Shown here: positions 26,054-35,127 of the stretch, in pieces
How positions within the stretch are numbered: position 1 is the first letter of the stretch
Layout: the number at the start of each line of letters is the position of its first letter
Source: Maribacter arenosus
GTDB lineage: Bacteria > Bacteroidota > Bacteroidia > Flavobacteriales > Flavobacteriaceae
Reading direction: 5' to 3'
DNA length: 55,463 bases
Assembly (NCBI RefSeq): GCF_014610845.1
Contig: NZ_JABTCG010000009.1
Span: 1 to 55,463 of the forward strand
The notes under the pieces: model-generated
Database searches by the model: none
What the model was told of the DNA's origin: nothing
The model's input: the letters and a program-made list of their open reading frames with translations, nothing else
Position numbers and translations under genes: made by a program

Positions 26054-27298
26054 TTAGTTACTGATGTTTTGGGAATTAGTTGATCCTACACCTATGATGC
26101 TGTCATAGATATCCCCAAAGTTTCGGTAATAAACCAATATTAAATAGCTGTTTTCTGTAAAATGGAAATTACCCGAAATAGTATTCAATTCTATGACCTC
26201 ATTATCCCGTTCAATCACATATTTATAATTGTAAAACCCCTGTTTCAACAATAAGGTGGCTTCCATCATTCCATTGGTCTCATTGTAGGTCATCTTATTT
26301 TCATCACCCAAAGCATAATTATTGAATTTCCCATATACGAAAACATCATCGAGTGCGATTGCTTCTGAATAAGGAAGGCTAAAATGCACGTTGGTGTAGT
26401 CGGCTTCCCGGGATACGTCGTCACCTTGTAACGTTCGCACTACAAAGTCCCCATTAATGTCAGGGAAGTACGTATAGGGCCTTTCTGCTCTGAAACGGTC
26501 TGCAAAAAGGTAATGGTTGTACAAATCCTCAACTTCTATATGGGATATTGCCGAACTCGGTGCCCTCAAATCCTTAGTGTCGAAATTTAAATATTCATTA
26601 CCGCCAAAAAAGCTGGTTTCCTGGTCATATTTGTAAACAAGTTCATTCCCTATTGTAAATTGTGGGGTAATATTGTATAAGGCCGTTGGCCAATGATAAT
26701 TCTGTAGAATGGCCACTTTAATCTCTTTTTTGGGGTTTACCCAACTAAAGCTACCCGCGTTTATATTGAATTGAACAACCTGCTTTTCATCGATGAACGA
26801 AAAATCCCTAGTACGCTTAACGACACCTCCAACTTTGACCAAATCTTTATACACGATAAATTTTCTCGAAAATTGTAGGTCGTTACTACCATTGTAGATT
26901 TCCAAAAGGTAATTGCCACTAACCTTTAAACCTACATTCTCATTAGGGATGGTCAATTTGTAATTGGAATATGGCTGTAAGGTGGTATAACTGTTTTCAT
27001 AATCCAATATGCGCTGGTTGTCAATACCACTCAAATATTGCGATTTTAATAATTGGGAAGGTGTCCAGTCATAATCACAATGGATAATTTTATAGTAATA
27101 ATCCTGTTCGTTGGCAAGAAGGTCATCAAACTCCAAAAAAATAGGTTCACCTATTTGAACAATTGGAAATTGATCATCATTTTCCCCTTTGAAACTAATC
27201 GATTTTATCGTTGGAGGGGCATTTACTTCTTCTTGGACCTGCGCGAATAAGGTAGGTGCAAAAAGCACGAGTAAAAAATGTTTAAGAAAAAGCCGCAT
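26054..27298 (-). CDS. Type IX secretion system Plug protein (DUF5103)
   Basis: A 414-aa periplasmic protein with a signal peptide ending at about LFAQ. It shows the DUF5103 pattern: a P-T-I-K-S-I-S-F beginning, YYYKIIHCDYDWTPSQLLKSQYLSGI, a beta-sandwich half with KFIVYKDLVKVGGVVKRTRD, ERPYTYFPDINGDFVVRTLQGDD, and VFVYGKFNNYALGDENKMTYN near the C terminus. In Flavobacterium johnsoniae the Plug seals the periplasmic end of the SprA translocon when it is not carrying substrate. With PorT at 15.3 kb this gives two T9SS parts in the window. Divergent from nqrA with a 150-bp spacer. Confidence 0.88.
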   Translation of the reverse strand: MRLFLKHFLLVLFAPTLFAQVQEEVNAPPTIKSISFKGENDDQFPIVQIGEPIFLEFDDLLANEQDYYYKIIHCDYDWTPSQLLKSQYLSGIDNQRILDYENSYTTLQPYSNYKLTIPNENVGLKVSGNYLLEIYNGSNDLQFSRKFIVYKDLVKVGGVVKRTRDFSFIDEKQVVQFNINAGSFSWVNPKKEIKVAILQNYHWPTALYNITPQFTIGNELVYKYDQETSFFGGNEYLNFDTKDLRAPSSAISHIEVEDLYNHYLFADRFRAERPYTYFPDINGDFVVRTLQGDDVSREADYTNVHFSLPYSEAIALDDVFVYGKFNNYALGDENKMTYNETNGMMEATLLLKQGFYNYKYVIERDNEVIELNTISGNFHFTENSYLILVYYRNFGDIYDSIIGVGSTNSQNISN

Positions 27299-27407
27299 TT
27301 AGGGTTAAATTTTCCGGTAAAGGTAAACAAAAACCATACCTTACAAATTCTCTACGGTGAAATGCCAAATTTATGGACGATAATTATGAATACTTTCCAT
27401 TAAATGC

Positions 27408-27415
27408 TATTTTTG
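27408..27415 (+). promoter_or_regulatory. -7 element (TATTTTTG) for the nqr operon
   Basis: TATTTTTG matches TAnnTTTG, 33 nt upstream of the nqrA ATG. Confidence 0.55.
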
Positions 27416-27448
27416 CCCGAAAATTTGTTAACCTAAGGTCTACAATTT

Positions 27449-28801
27449 ATGTCTAAAGACATCCGAATACGAAAGGGCTTGAACATTAACCTTGTAGGTG
27501 CTGCCGAACAGACAACTTCCAAAGCTGTCTTAAGCAATGTTTATGCGCTAAACCTCAATGATTTTTACGGAATTACACCAAAGATGTTGGTTAAGGAAGG
27601 TGCTGAGGTCAAAGCTGGCGAAACACTCTTTTACAACAAGAATAATGAGGCAATGATGTTTGTGTCTCCGGTAAGTGGTGAACTGGTTGAAATTAATCGC
27701 GGTGCAAGGCGGCGAATCCTGTCGCTTAAAATTCTTGCCGATAAGTCGCAGTCTGCTATAGACCATGGAGTTTTTGATGTTTCAAAAGCTACTTCAAAAG
27801 AGATCAAGGCACATCTATTGAAAACGGGTTGTTGGCCTTTTATTAAGCAGAGGCCTTATGATATCATAGCCAATCCGGATGCAAATCCCAAATCGATTTT
27901 TATTTCCGGTTACACTACGGCCCCTTTGGCGGCTGAAAGCGATTATATATTACAAGGTAAGGAAAAGGAGTTACAAGCGGCAATTTCGGCCTTGGGCAAA
28001 CTAACCCCTGGGAAAGTCCACGTTTCTGTAGGTACGAAATCCAATTCTCCCTTAGTTGGACTTAAAGGCATAGAATTACATAAAGTTTCGGGACCACACC
28101 CTGCCGGACTTGTGGGTACCCAAATCAATAGAATTGACCCAATAAATAAAGGGGAAGTGGTATGGACCGTTACTCCTCAGGATTTGGTGATTATCGGAGA
28201 GTTGCTTTTGACAGGAAAGTTCAATGCTGAACGCATTGTGGCTTTGGCCGGTTCGTCTGTAAAGACCCCAAAATACTATAAAACAATAATTGGTGCCGAA
28301 ATCGCTACGTTCCTTTATGGTAGTGGGGTAAAAGATGATGATTTCAGGGTAATCAATGGGGATGTGTTGACCGGTGCTAAAAGTAGACCGGATGGCCATT
28401 TGGGGTATTTCAATAACACTGTAACCGCTATACCTGAAGGTGACGATTACGAATTTTTCGGGTGGACCCGACCTGTCTTTAATAAAATATCAACTACTAG
28501 GGCTTTGACATTCTCATGGATACAACCCAATAAGAAATATGATTTAAACACCAATACCAATGGTGAACATAGGGCATTTGTAGTTACAGGACAATATGAG
28601 GAGGTCTTCCCATTGGATATTTACCCCATGCAACTATTAAAAGCTTGTATGGTGAAAGATCTTGATGAAATGGAGCAATTAGGATTGTATGAAGTGGCCC
28701 CTGAGGATTTTTCATTGACCGAATTCATTTGCATTTCCAAACAACCCCACCAAAAGATCATTCGCGAAGGATTGGATTTATTATACAAAGAAATAGGCTA
28801 A
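27449..28801 (+). CDS. nqrA: Na+-translocating NADH:quinone reductase subunit A
   Basis: A 450-aa cytoplasmic subunit of Na+-NQR, the respiratory sodium pump that oxidises NADH and reduces quinone. The sequence begins with the typical IRIRKGLNINLVGAAEQ, contains the barrel-sandwich-like segment VKEGAEVKAGETLFYNKN, GCWPFIKQRPYDIIA, and GPHPAGLVGTQINRIDPI in the centre. First gene of a complete six-gene operon with 1-21 bp between genes; a TATTTTTG -7 element precedes it. Confidence 0.97.
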   Translation: MSKDIRIRKGLNINLVGAAEQTTSKAVLSNVYALNLNDFYGITPKMLVKEGAEVKAGETLFYNKNNEAMMFVSPVSGELVEINRGARRRILSLKILADKSQSAIDHGVFDVSKATSKEIKAHLLKTGCWPFIKQRPYDIIANPDANPKSIFISGYTTAPLAAESDYILQGKEKELQAAISALGKLTPGKVHVSVGTKSNSPLVGLKGIELHKVSGPHPAGLVGTQINRIDPINKGEVVWTVTPQDLVIIGELLLTGKFNAERIVALAGSSVKTPKYYKTIIGAEIATFLYGSGVKDDDFRVINGDVLTGAKSRPDGHLGYFNNTVTAIPEGDDYEFFGWTRPVFNKISTTRALTFSWIQPNKKYDLNTNTNGEHRAFVVTGQYEEVFPLDIYPMQLLKACMVKDLDEMEQLGLYEVAPEDFSLTEFICISKQPHQKIIREGLDLLYKEIG

Positions 28802-28804
28802 AAG

Positions 28805-30088
28805 ATGAGTAATAGAAGATTGACTTTTAAGAAAAGACTGCATATACTTAAACATCATTTTAGGGATAAAAAAATGGCACCGGCGTTCGCTGCGTTCCAT
28901 ACCTTCCTATTCACTCCCGATGAAACTACTCATTCGGGTGCCCATGTTAGAGGTGCTGATGATCTGAAGCGAACGATGAACATGGTAATCTTGGCTCTGG
29001 TTCCAGTATTGCTTTTTTCTATGTTCAATGCCGGATATCAGCATTATGCCGCTATCGATGTGGCAAACAACGTGTCGCGTGAACTTTCATTGTGGGAAAA
29101 TTTTCTTACTTGGGACAATTTCTGGATAGGTATTATCAAGGTATTGCCCTTGGTCGTGGTGTCTTACGGAGTGGGCTTAGGTGTTGAGTTTATATTTGCG
29201 ATCATCAAGGGTCATGAGGTAGAAGAAGGATATTTAGTAACCGGTATGTTGGTGCCCTTAATTGTTCCAATAGATACACCACTTTGGATGTTGGCCATTT
29301 CCGTTATTTTCGGAGTCGTCATTGGTAAAGAGGTTTTTGGAGGTACGGGTATGAATATTTTGAACCCTGCCTTGACGATAAGGGCCTTTTTGTTTTTCGC
29401 ATATCCGACCTGGATGAGTGGGGATAAGGTTTGGGTTTATGAGGCTGTTGAAAGGACAGGTACTGCGGATGCCATATCCGGTGAAACCGTATTGGGGGCC
29501 TTGGCCCAAAATAATCTTGCCGAGCTCAATTATTCGGTCTCGGATATGTTCTTTGGATTTATTCCCGGTTCTGTGGGTGAGACCTCGACCTTTTTGATTC
29601 TCTTAGGAGGTTTGTTTTTAGTGTTCAGCAAAATTGCGAGTTGGCGTATTATGTTGAGTGCCGTCATCGGATCCCTGGTTATGGGTTACATTTTCAACGT
29701 TATAGTTGATATGGGAATCATAACCGAGTACAGTAATTTTTATGGCTTAATGAGTTTTGAATATTGGCAACACTTACTGGTGGGCGGTCTGGCCTTTGGA
29801 ATTGTTTATATGGCAACGGATCCCGTAACCGGATCCCAGACCAATCGCGGAAAATGGATTTATGGATTCTTGATCGGTTTTCTGTCGGTAATGATTCGGG
29901 TATTCAATCCTGCTTATCCGGAAGGGGTGTTCTTGGCTATTTTACTTATGAATGTATTTGCACCGACTATTGATCATTACGTAGTTAAGTCCAATATCAA
30001 AAAACGCTTAAAACGGCTTAAGAATGCAACCATTCTTCCGAAGGATTCCGATAGTAAAGCAGAAGAATTAAAAGCAGAAACAGTTTAA
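28805..30088 (+). CDS. nqrB: Na+-NQR subunit B
   Basis: A 427-aa membrane subunit with about ten helices that carries covalent FMN and riboflavin and helps form the Na+ path. Visible are FHTFLFTPDETTHSGAHVRG near the N terminus, the loop GGTGMNILNPALTIRAFLFF, and YMATDPVTGSQTNRGKWIYG towards the end, all typical. The FMN-threonine motif reads D-A-I-S-G-E-T-V-L with Thr228; the usual S-G-A-T has Glu at the Ala position here. An apbE gene encoding the flavin transferase lies downstream. The C terminus is a basic tail followed by an acidic one. Confidence 0.96.
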   Translation: MSNRRLTFKKRLHILKHHFRDKKMAPAFAAFHTFLFTPDETTHSGAHVRGADDLKRTMNMVILALVPVLLFSMFNAGYQHYAAIDVANNVSRELSLWENFLTWDNFWIGIIKVLPLVVVSYGVGLGVEFIFAIIKGHEVEEGYLVTGMLVPLIVPIDTPLWMLAISVIFGVVIGKEVFGGTGMNILNPALTIRAFLFFAYPTWMSGDKVWVYEAVERTGTADAISGETVLGALAQNNLAELNYSVSDMFFGFIPGSVGETSTFLILLGGLFLVFSKIASWRIMLSAVIGSLVMGYIFNVIVDMGIITEYSNFYGLMSFEYWQHLLVGGLAFGIVYMATDPVTGSQTNRGKWIYGFLIGFLSVMIRVFNPAYPEGVFLAILLMNVFAPTIDHYVVKSNIKKRLKRLKNATILPKDSDSKAEELKAETV

Positions 30089-30090
30089 TC

Positions 30091-30840
30091 ATGGCAATCA
30101 ATACAGAAAAGAATAGTTACACGATAATTTTTGCAGCCGCCATGGTGGCTGTTGTGGGTACCATTTTAGCCTTTTTGGCCTCTTCTCTGAGTGAAAAGAT
30201 CAAAGAAAACGAACGACTGGAGAAACAACAGAACATCCTTTATGCCATGGGCATAAATGAAAATGAAGGAGAAGGTAGTGTTAATTTTATACCAACCGAT
30301 GCGGTTGCAGGTGAATTCTCAAAGTATATTAAAGAGCAATTGATCATCGAAGGGGATAAGATTACCAAAGATGATCAAGCTTATTTGATCGACCTTAAAA
30401 AACAGGCTACAGCGGCAAAAAATGGCGAAACCAGAAAACTACCCTTGTTTATTGGGGATAAGGATGGCAAAACATTCTATATCATTCCCATGAGAGGCAA
30501 AGGGCTTTGGGATGCCATTTGGGGTTTTGTCGCCTTGGATGAAGAAATGGTGGTCCAAGGGGTTTATTTTGATCATGCCGCCGAAACACCTGGTCTTGGC
30601 GCCAATATCAAGCAACGTTACTTTATGGATGATTTCGTCGGGGAATCTATTTTAGACGGAACTAAATACGCCGGTATTACAGTAGCCAAGGGCAATAATG
30701 ATCCATTGAACGAAATTAAGGATGATAATGAGGTTGATGCGCTAGCCGGGGCCACCATTACAGGAAATGGGGTTTCTGCGATGATCAGTGAAAGCGTAAA
30801 TCTTTATAAAGACTATTTAGAAACGATTAGAGTTAAATAA
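30091..30840 (+). CDS. nqrC: Na+-NQR subunit C
   Basis: A 249-aa protein with one N-terminal membrane helix (residues 10-33) and a periplasmic flavodomain. The covalent FMN attachment site is EVDALAGATITGNGVS with Thr222; the motif is A-G-A-T, a normal variant of S-G-A-T. Also typical is GLWDAIWGFVALDEE and FDHAAETPGLGANI. ApbE attaches FMN here in the periplasm. Third gene of the nqr operon; 2 bp from nqrB and 1 bp from nqrD. Confidence 0.96.
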   Translation: MAINTEKNSYTIIFAAAMVAVVGTILAFLASSLSEKIKENERLEKQQNILYAMGINENEGEGSVNFIPTDAVAGEFSKYIKEQLIIEGDKITKDDQAYLIDLKKQATAAKNGETRKLPLFIGDKDGKTFYIIPMRGKGLWDAIWGFVALDEEMVVQGVYFDHAAETPGLGANIKQRYFMDDFVGESILDGTKYAGITVAKGNNDPLNEIKDDNEVDALAGATITGNGVSAMISESVNLYKDYLETIRVK

Positions 30841-30841
30841 T

Positions 30842-31489
30842 ATGGCACTACTTTCAAAAAAAGATGCGAATTTAATCATTGACCCGTTAGCCGACAATAA
30901 TCCTATTACCATTCAGGTATTGGGTATATGTTCGGCATTGGCAATCACCGCGGAGTTGAAAGCTTCGGTGGTTATGGCCATTTCCGTTCTCTTTGTATTG
31001 GGTATCGGTAATGTGGTCATTTCCTTGATGCGAAATATCATCCCTTCGAAAATCAGGATAATTGTACAACTTATCGTTGTAGCAACCTTGGTGATTATTG
31101 TGGATCAGATATTAAAGGCCTTTGCGTATGAGTTAAGCAAAACCCTTTCAGTATTTGTAGGATTGATTATTACCAACTGTATTATTATGGGGCGTTTCGA
31201 GGCCTTTGCGTTGGGTAATGGCCCTTGGAAATCATTTTTAGATGGCATTGGTAATTCGCTTGGTTATGGGGTTATATTAATCATTGTAGGATTTTTTAGA
31301 GAGCTGTTGGGCTCAGGAACCTTATTTGGTTTCCCGGTTTTAGGCAACCCAATCGCAAAAACGGGATTATATGCAACAGGATACGAAAACAATGGATTCA
31401 TGATTATACCACCTGCGGCATTGATCGTGGTTGGGATTATCATCTGGGTACAGCGGTCAAGGAATAAAGCCTTAATTGAAGATAATTAG
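30842..31489 (+). CDS. nqrD: Na+-NQR subunit D
   Basis: A 215-aa six-helix membrane subunit. NqrD and NqrE form an antiparallel pair holding an intramembrane [2Fe-2S] cluster. The two conserved cysteines are seen at Cys30 (QVLGICSALAITAELK) and Cys113 (LIITNCIIMGRFEAFA). The last helix and the basic tail (WVQRSRNKAL) are standard. The 21-bp gap before nqrE is the longest in the operon. Confidence 0.96.
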   Translation: MALLSKKDANLIIDPLADNNPITIQVLGICSALAITAELKASVVMAISVLFVLGIGNVVISLMRNIIPSKIRIIVQLIVVATLVIIVDQILKAFAYELSKTLSVFVGLIITNCIIMGRFEAFALGNGPWKSFLDGIGNSLGYGVILIIVGFFRELLGSGTLFGFPVLGNPIAKTGLYATGYENNGFMIIPPAALIVVGIIIWVQRSRNKALIEDN

Positions 31490-31510
31490 TAGTTAGTTAA
31501 AAATAAAATT

Positions 31511-32257
31511 ATGTTAGAGCATATAGAATTATTTTTTAAGTCCATATTTATCGATAATATGGTGTTTGCGGTATTCTTGGGAATGTGTTCCTATTTGGCC
31601 GTTTCAAAGAAAGTGGCGACTGCTGTGGGTTTAGGAGCGGCCGTAATCTTTGTATTGGCAGTGACCGTACCTTTGAATTGGTTATTAGACCAATATTTGC
31701 TTCGCGATGGGGCATTGGCATGGTTGGGGCCCGAATTTGCAGATTATAACCTAAGTTTTTTATCCTTTATACTGTTTATTGCCACGATTGCGACCATGGT
31801 ACAATTGGTAGAGATTGTGGTTGAAAAGTTTTCACCGGCACTATATAATTCACTCGGTATATTCTTACCCTTGATTGCGGTAAACTGCGCAATACTTGGG
31901 GGCTCGTTATTTATGCAATCCAGGGAAATCGCGACGTTGGGATTGGCCTTCAATTATGGTGTCAGTTCCGGAATCGGATGGTTCTTGGCCATTTTGGCCA
32001 TTGCCGCCATTCGCGAGAAGATTAGATATTCGAATGTACCACCACCTTTAAGGGGTCTTGGCATCACCTTTATCATTACCGGATTAATGGGTATCGGCTT
32101 TCAAAGTTTTGGGGGTATGCTTACCGGTGGTAGCGAGGAAGAGGCTCCCGTACTAGAAAAAACGGCCGCTGCTAAGGTTGAGGAAGTTGAGGTAAAAGAA
32201 AATAAAAAAGAAATCGACGAAAAAGAGATTTCATATAATGACGCTATAAACAAGTAA
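31511..32257 (+). CDS. nqrE: Na+-NQR subunit E with acidic C-terminal tail
   Basis: A 248-aa membrane subunit, partner of NqrD. Cluster cysteines are Cys26 (FLGMCSYLAVSKK) and Cys126 (IAVNCAILGGSLFM). Six helices end near residue 205. The remaining ~43 residues form a highly charged Glu/Lys-rich cytoplasmic tail (GSEEEAPVLEKTAAAKVEEV, then further Glu/Lys) not found in the ~200-aa proteobacterial NqrE. Such tails may be lineage-specific; the role is unknown. Confidence 0.96.
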   Translation: MLEHIELFFKSIFIDNMVFAVFLGMCSYLAVSKKVATAVGLGAAVIFVLAVTVPLNWLLDQYLLRDGALAWLGPEFADYNLSFLSFILFIATIATMVQLVEIVVEKFSPALYNSLGIFLPLIAVNCAILGGSLFMQSREIATLGLAFNYGVSSGIGWFLAILAIAAIREKIRYSNVPPPLRGLGITFIITGLMGIGFQSFGGMLTGGSEEEAPVLEKTAAAKVEEVEVKENKKEIDEKEISYNDAINK

Positions 32258-32259
32258 AA

Positions 32260-33567
32260 ATGATTTTAGCTACAAGTACCGGCGGAACAATTTTAATTAC
32301 AGTATTATCGTTCCTCATTCTATTATTGGCTTTGGTAGCCCTTTTATTGTTTGCAAAGGAAAAACTTTCACCTTCAGGGCCAGTAACCATTACCATAAAT
32401 GGTGAAAAGAAAGTCGAAGTGAGCTCAGGGGGTTCCCTGTTATCTACTTTAGGAAACCAAAAAATATTCCTACCATCCGCATGCGGAGGTGGGGGTACCT
32501 GTATTCAATGTGAGTGTCACGTATTATCGGGCGGCGGTGAGGCCTTACCCACAGAAACACCACATTTCTCGAAAAGGGAATTAAATGAAGGTGCACGGTT
32601 GGCATGTCAAGTAAAAGTTAAACAGGATATGGAAATTACCATTCCTGAGGAAGTATTCGGAATCAAGAAATGGGAAGGTACCGTTGTACGTAATTACAAC
32701 GTGGCTTCCTTCATCAAGGAATTCGTTGTCGAGATTCCTGAGGATATGAATTATAAAGCCGGTGGATATATACAAATCGAGATCCCCCCTTGTGAAATTA
32801 AATATTCGGATATAGATATTACGGCACATCCTGAAGAACATGAGACCCCTGATAAATTCCAGGCCGAATGGGACAAATTCAATCTTTGGCCCTTGGTTAT
32901 GAAAAATCCTGAGACCGTAGAAAGGGCATATTCAATGGCTTCTTATCCGGCTGAAGGTAGGGAGATTATGTTGAATGTACGTATTGCCACTCCTCCATGG
33001 GATAGATCTAAAAATGGTTGGATGAGTGTAAATCCTGGCGTCGCGTCATCTTTTATTTTTGCACAAAAACCAGGGGATAAGGTGATTATTTCAGGCCCTT
33101 ATGGTGAGTTCTTTATCAATGAATCCGATTCTGAAATGTTGTATGTAGGTGGAGGGGCCGGTATGGCACCCATGCGTTCGCATTTGTACCATCTGTTCAA
33201 AACCCTGAAAACAAAACGTAAAGTGACTTATTGGTATGGTGGGCGTTCAAAAAGGGAATTGTTCTATCTAGATCATTTTTATAAATTGGAGAAAGAATTC
33301 CCCAATTTCAAATTCTATTTGGCACTTTCGGAACCTATGGAAGAGGACAATTGGAAGGTTAAGGCTGATATAGACGCTCCCGGTGACGGTTTTGTAGGGT
33401 TTATACACAATTGTGTCATCGATAATTATTTGAGTAAACACGAATCGCCAGAGGATATAGAGTTGTATTTCTGCGGCCCTCCATTAATGAATAAGGCCGT
33501 ACAGAAAATGGGTGAGGATTTTGGAATCCCCGATGAGCATATTCGCTTTGATGATTTTGGAGGATAA
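32260..33567 (+). CDS. nqrF: Na+-NQR subunit F (NADH dehydrogenase, 2Fe-2S and FAD)
   Basis: A 435-aa electron-entry subunit. An N-terminal membrane helix (residues 10-32) is followed by a plant-type ferredoxin domain with Cys75, Cys81, Cys84 and Cys116 (SACGGGGTCIQCECHV ... ARLACQV). The FAD-binding barrel has RAYSMASYPAEG. The NADH domain shows YVGGGAGMAPMRSHLYHLF, WYGGRSKRELFY and YFCGPPLMNKAV, and ends IRFDDFGG. Last gene of the operon, followed by a terminator. Confidence 0.97.
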   Translation: MILATSTGGTILITVLSFLILLLALVALLLFAKEKLSPSGPVTITINGEKKVEVSSGGSLLSTLGNQKIFLPSACGGGGTCIQCECHVLSGGGEALPTETPHFSKRELNEGARLACQVKVKQDMEITIPEEVFGIKKWEGTVVRNYNVASFIKEFVVEIPEDMNYKAGGYIQIEIPPCEIKYSDIDITAHPEEHETPDKFQAEWDKFNLWPLVMKNPETVERAYSMASYPAEGREIMLNVRIATPPWDRSKNGWMSVNPGVASSFIFAQKPGDKVIISGPYGEFFINESDSEMLYVGGGAGMAPMRSHLYHLFKTLKTKRKVTYWYGGRSKRELFYLDHFYKLEKEFPNFKFYLALSEPMEEDNWKVKADIDAPGDGFVGFIHNCVIDNYLSKHESPEDIELYFCGPPLMNKAVQKMGEDFGIPDEHIRFDDFGG

Positions 33568-33618
33568 ACCCCTAGTGCTAATTTTGTTTGGCAGTAGTAA
33601 GAGAAACATTATAATTAA

Positions 33619-33642
33619 AAACCGATACCTTCCTATCGGTTT
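33619..33642 (+). terminator. Terminator of the nqr operon
   Basis: Stem AAACCGATA/TATCGGTTT with loop CCTTCC, followed by a run of T residues on the plus strand, 52 bp after the nqrF stop. Confidence 0.88.
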
Positions 33643-33704
33643 TTTTTGGCTCCTTTTGGACGTATAGCAGATATTAATGAAGTTAGACTTAGAAATTAGA
33701 TGAA

Positions 33705-34064
33705 ATGAAACCCCTCACAGCGCAAGAATTACATAATTTGGCGATGAACATCGTTGGGAGATTGCTCGAAGCCGAGGGGTATGAATTTATGGGTGTAAAT
33801 AGCAAACCCAAGAAGAACCCCCAATTTGTCTGCTTAAAGAATAAGCAATTGCACTTTATTGTAGTGCGAAATGTGGTCTATCCAAAAGACCCAAAAAAGT
33901 ATGACCTTGATTTGATGAAAAAGATGAAAGACCATGCTCATAGTCAAGAGGGTAGAATTTACTATGCCGGGGTGGGGTTGTACAATGCCGCAGACCCAAG
34001 TTTACCCGTATACTTAAATGAGGAATATATAGTCGATTATGAAGGACTTATCGAAATACAGTAA
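33705..34064 (+). CDS. Conserved-looking 119-aa protein between nqrF and apbE
   Basis: A 119-aa soluble protein without signal peptide or membrane segment. Features: an N-terminal helix (TAQELHNLAMNIVGRLLEAE), then an alternating strand region FVCLKNKQLHFIVVRNVVYP, a Lys-rich helix DLDLMKKMKDHAHSQEG, and RIYYAGVGLYNAAD followed by an acidic end. My recollection is that flavobacterial homologues are often labelled as NQR subunit F because of location; the sequence has no ferredoxin cysteines or flavin motifs, so that label would be wrong. The alpha/beta pattern with a core LHFIVVR strand recalls nuclease-like folds, but no catalytic set is clear. Possible assembly factor for NQR, by context only. 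Confidence 0.85.
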   Translation: MKPLTAQELHNLAMNIVGRLLEAEGYEFMGVNSKPKKNPQFVCLKNKQLHFIVVRNVVYPKDPKKYDLDLMKKMKDHAHSQEGRIYYAGVGLYNAADPSLPVYLNEEYIVDYEGLIEIQ

Positions 34065-34113
34065 TGTTGATCATTTTAAATATGGGATTTTTTACCCAAT
34101 ATCCAAGTCAAAT

Positions 34114-35127
34114 ATGATAATCAATAAATGGGTATTGATTTTAATAGCAATGGCCGTTACCTCCTGTGGCAAGGCACCGGAGAAATATATCAAGAATATC
34201 AATGTGGGAGGTGCTTTGGGAACATCATACAGTATTATTTATTTGGCAGATCGAGAGCTGGACTTTCAACGCGAAATCGACTCGGTGTTCAATGTGGTGA
34301 ACCAATCTTTGTCAACCTATATTCCGACTTCCGATATTTCAAGAATCAATCAAGGGGAAGACCAAGTAATGGTTGATCACATGTTTCGGGAGGTATTTAC
34401 ACTTTCCAAGGAAATAAATGCCAAAACCGATGGTTATTTTGATCCAACAGTAGGTATAATGGTCAATGCCTGGGGGTTTGGTCCGGGTAATAAAATAAAT
34501 ATGGATAGCACAGCCGTAGATAGTCTTATGCAATGGGTTGGTTTGGACAAGGTAAGTCTGACGCCAGAATACCGCATCCAAAAACAATTCCCCAATACTT
34601 ATTTGGATTTCAATGCCATTGCCAAAGGATATGCCATAGACCGATTGGCCAAAATGATGGATCAAAAAGGAATTGAAGATTACCTGCTCGAAGTAGGCGG
34701 GGAATTGGTGGGCAAGGGGTTGAACCAGATAAAACAGAAACCATGGGTCGTAGGTATTGACGATCCGCAAGTAGAGGAAGGGAGAAGATTGAAGATCTTG
34801 ATCCATTTAAAGGATATGGCCTTGGCATCATCAGGAAATTACCGCAAATTCAGGATTGATTCGATTACAGGTAAAAAGTATGTGCATACTATAGATCCCA
34901 AAACCGGTTATACTAAAAGTGCGAGTACCTTGGGCGTTACCGTACTGGCCGATTCATGTGCCAAGGCCGATGCCTATGCTACGGCTTTTATGGCGATGGA
35001 ATTGGAGCGGTGCAAAGAAATAGTGGCGGCAAATAACGAATTGGAAGCTTATGTAATTTATTTGGATGATGAAGGGCATACGCAAGAATATATGACCCCA
35101 GGATTTCAAAAACTGGTAGCGGACTAG
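34114..35127 (+). CDS. apbE: FAD:protein FMN transferase (lipoprotein ApbE)
   Basis: A 337-aa protein from ATG 34114. It starts with a lipoprotein signal with V-T-S-C at Cys18, so it is anchored in the periplasm, where NqrB/NqrC flavinylation occurs. The open frame extends to 34039, but that start overlaps the previous gene and gives no signal. Family signatures: GALGTSYSIIYL, DPTVGIMVNAWGFGP, LDFNAIAKGYAIDRLA, YLLEVGGELVGKG, and DPKTGYTKS near the C terminus. It transfers FMN from FAD to Thr of the S-G-A-T motif. Located 547 bp after nqrF with its small neighbour. Its stop overlaps the convergent methyltransferase stop. Confidence 0.95.
   Translation: MIINKWVLILIAMAVTSCGKAPEKYIKNINVGGALGTSYSIIYLADRELDFQREIDSVFNVVNQSLSTYIPTSDISRINQGEDQVMVDHMFREVFTLSKEINAKTDGYFDPTVGIMVNAWGFGPGNKINMDSTAVDSLMQWVGLDKVSLTPEYRIQKQFPNTYLDFNAIAKGYAIDRLAKMMDQKGIEDYLLEVGGELVGKGLNQIKQKPWVVGIDDPQVEEGRRLKILIHLKDMALASSGNYRKFRIDSITGKKYVHTIDPKTGYTKSASTLGVTVLADSCAKADAYATAFMAMELERCKEIVAANNELEAYVIYLDDEGHTQEYMTPGFQKLVAD

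Noticed and set aside
33705-34064. A second NqrF
   Set aside because: No ferredoxin cysteines, FAD or NADH motifs; only the location suggests NQR.
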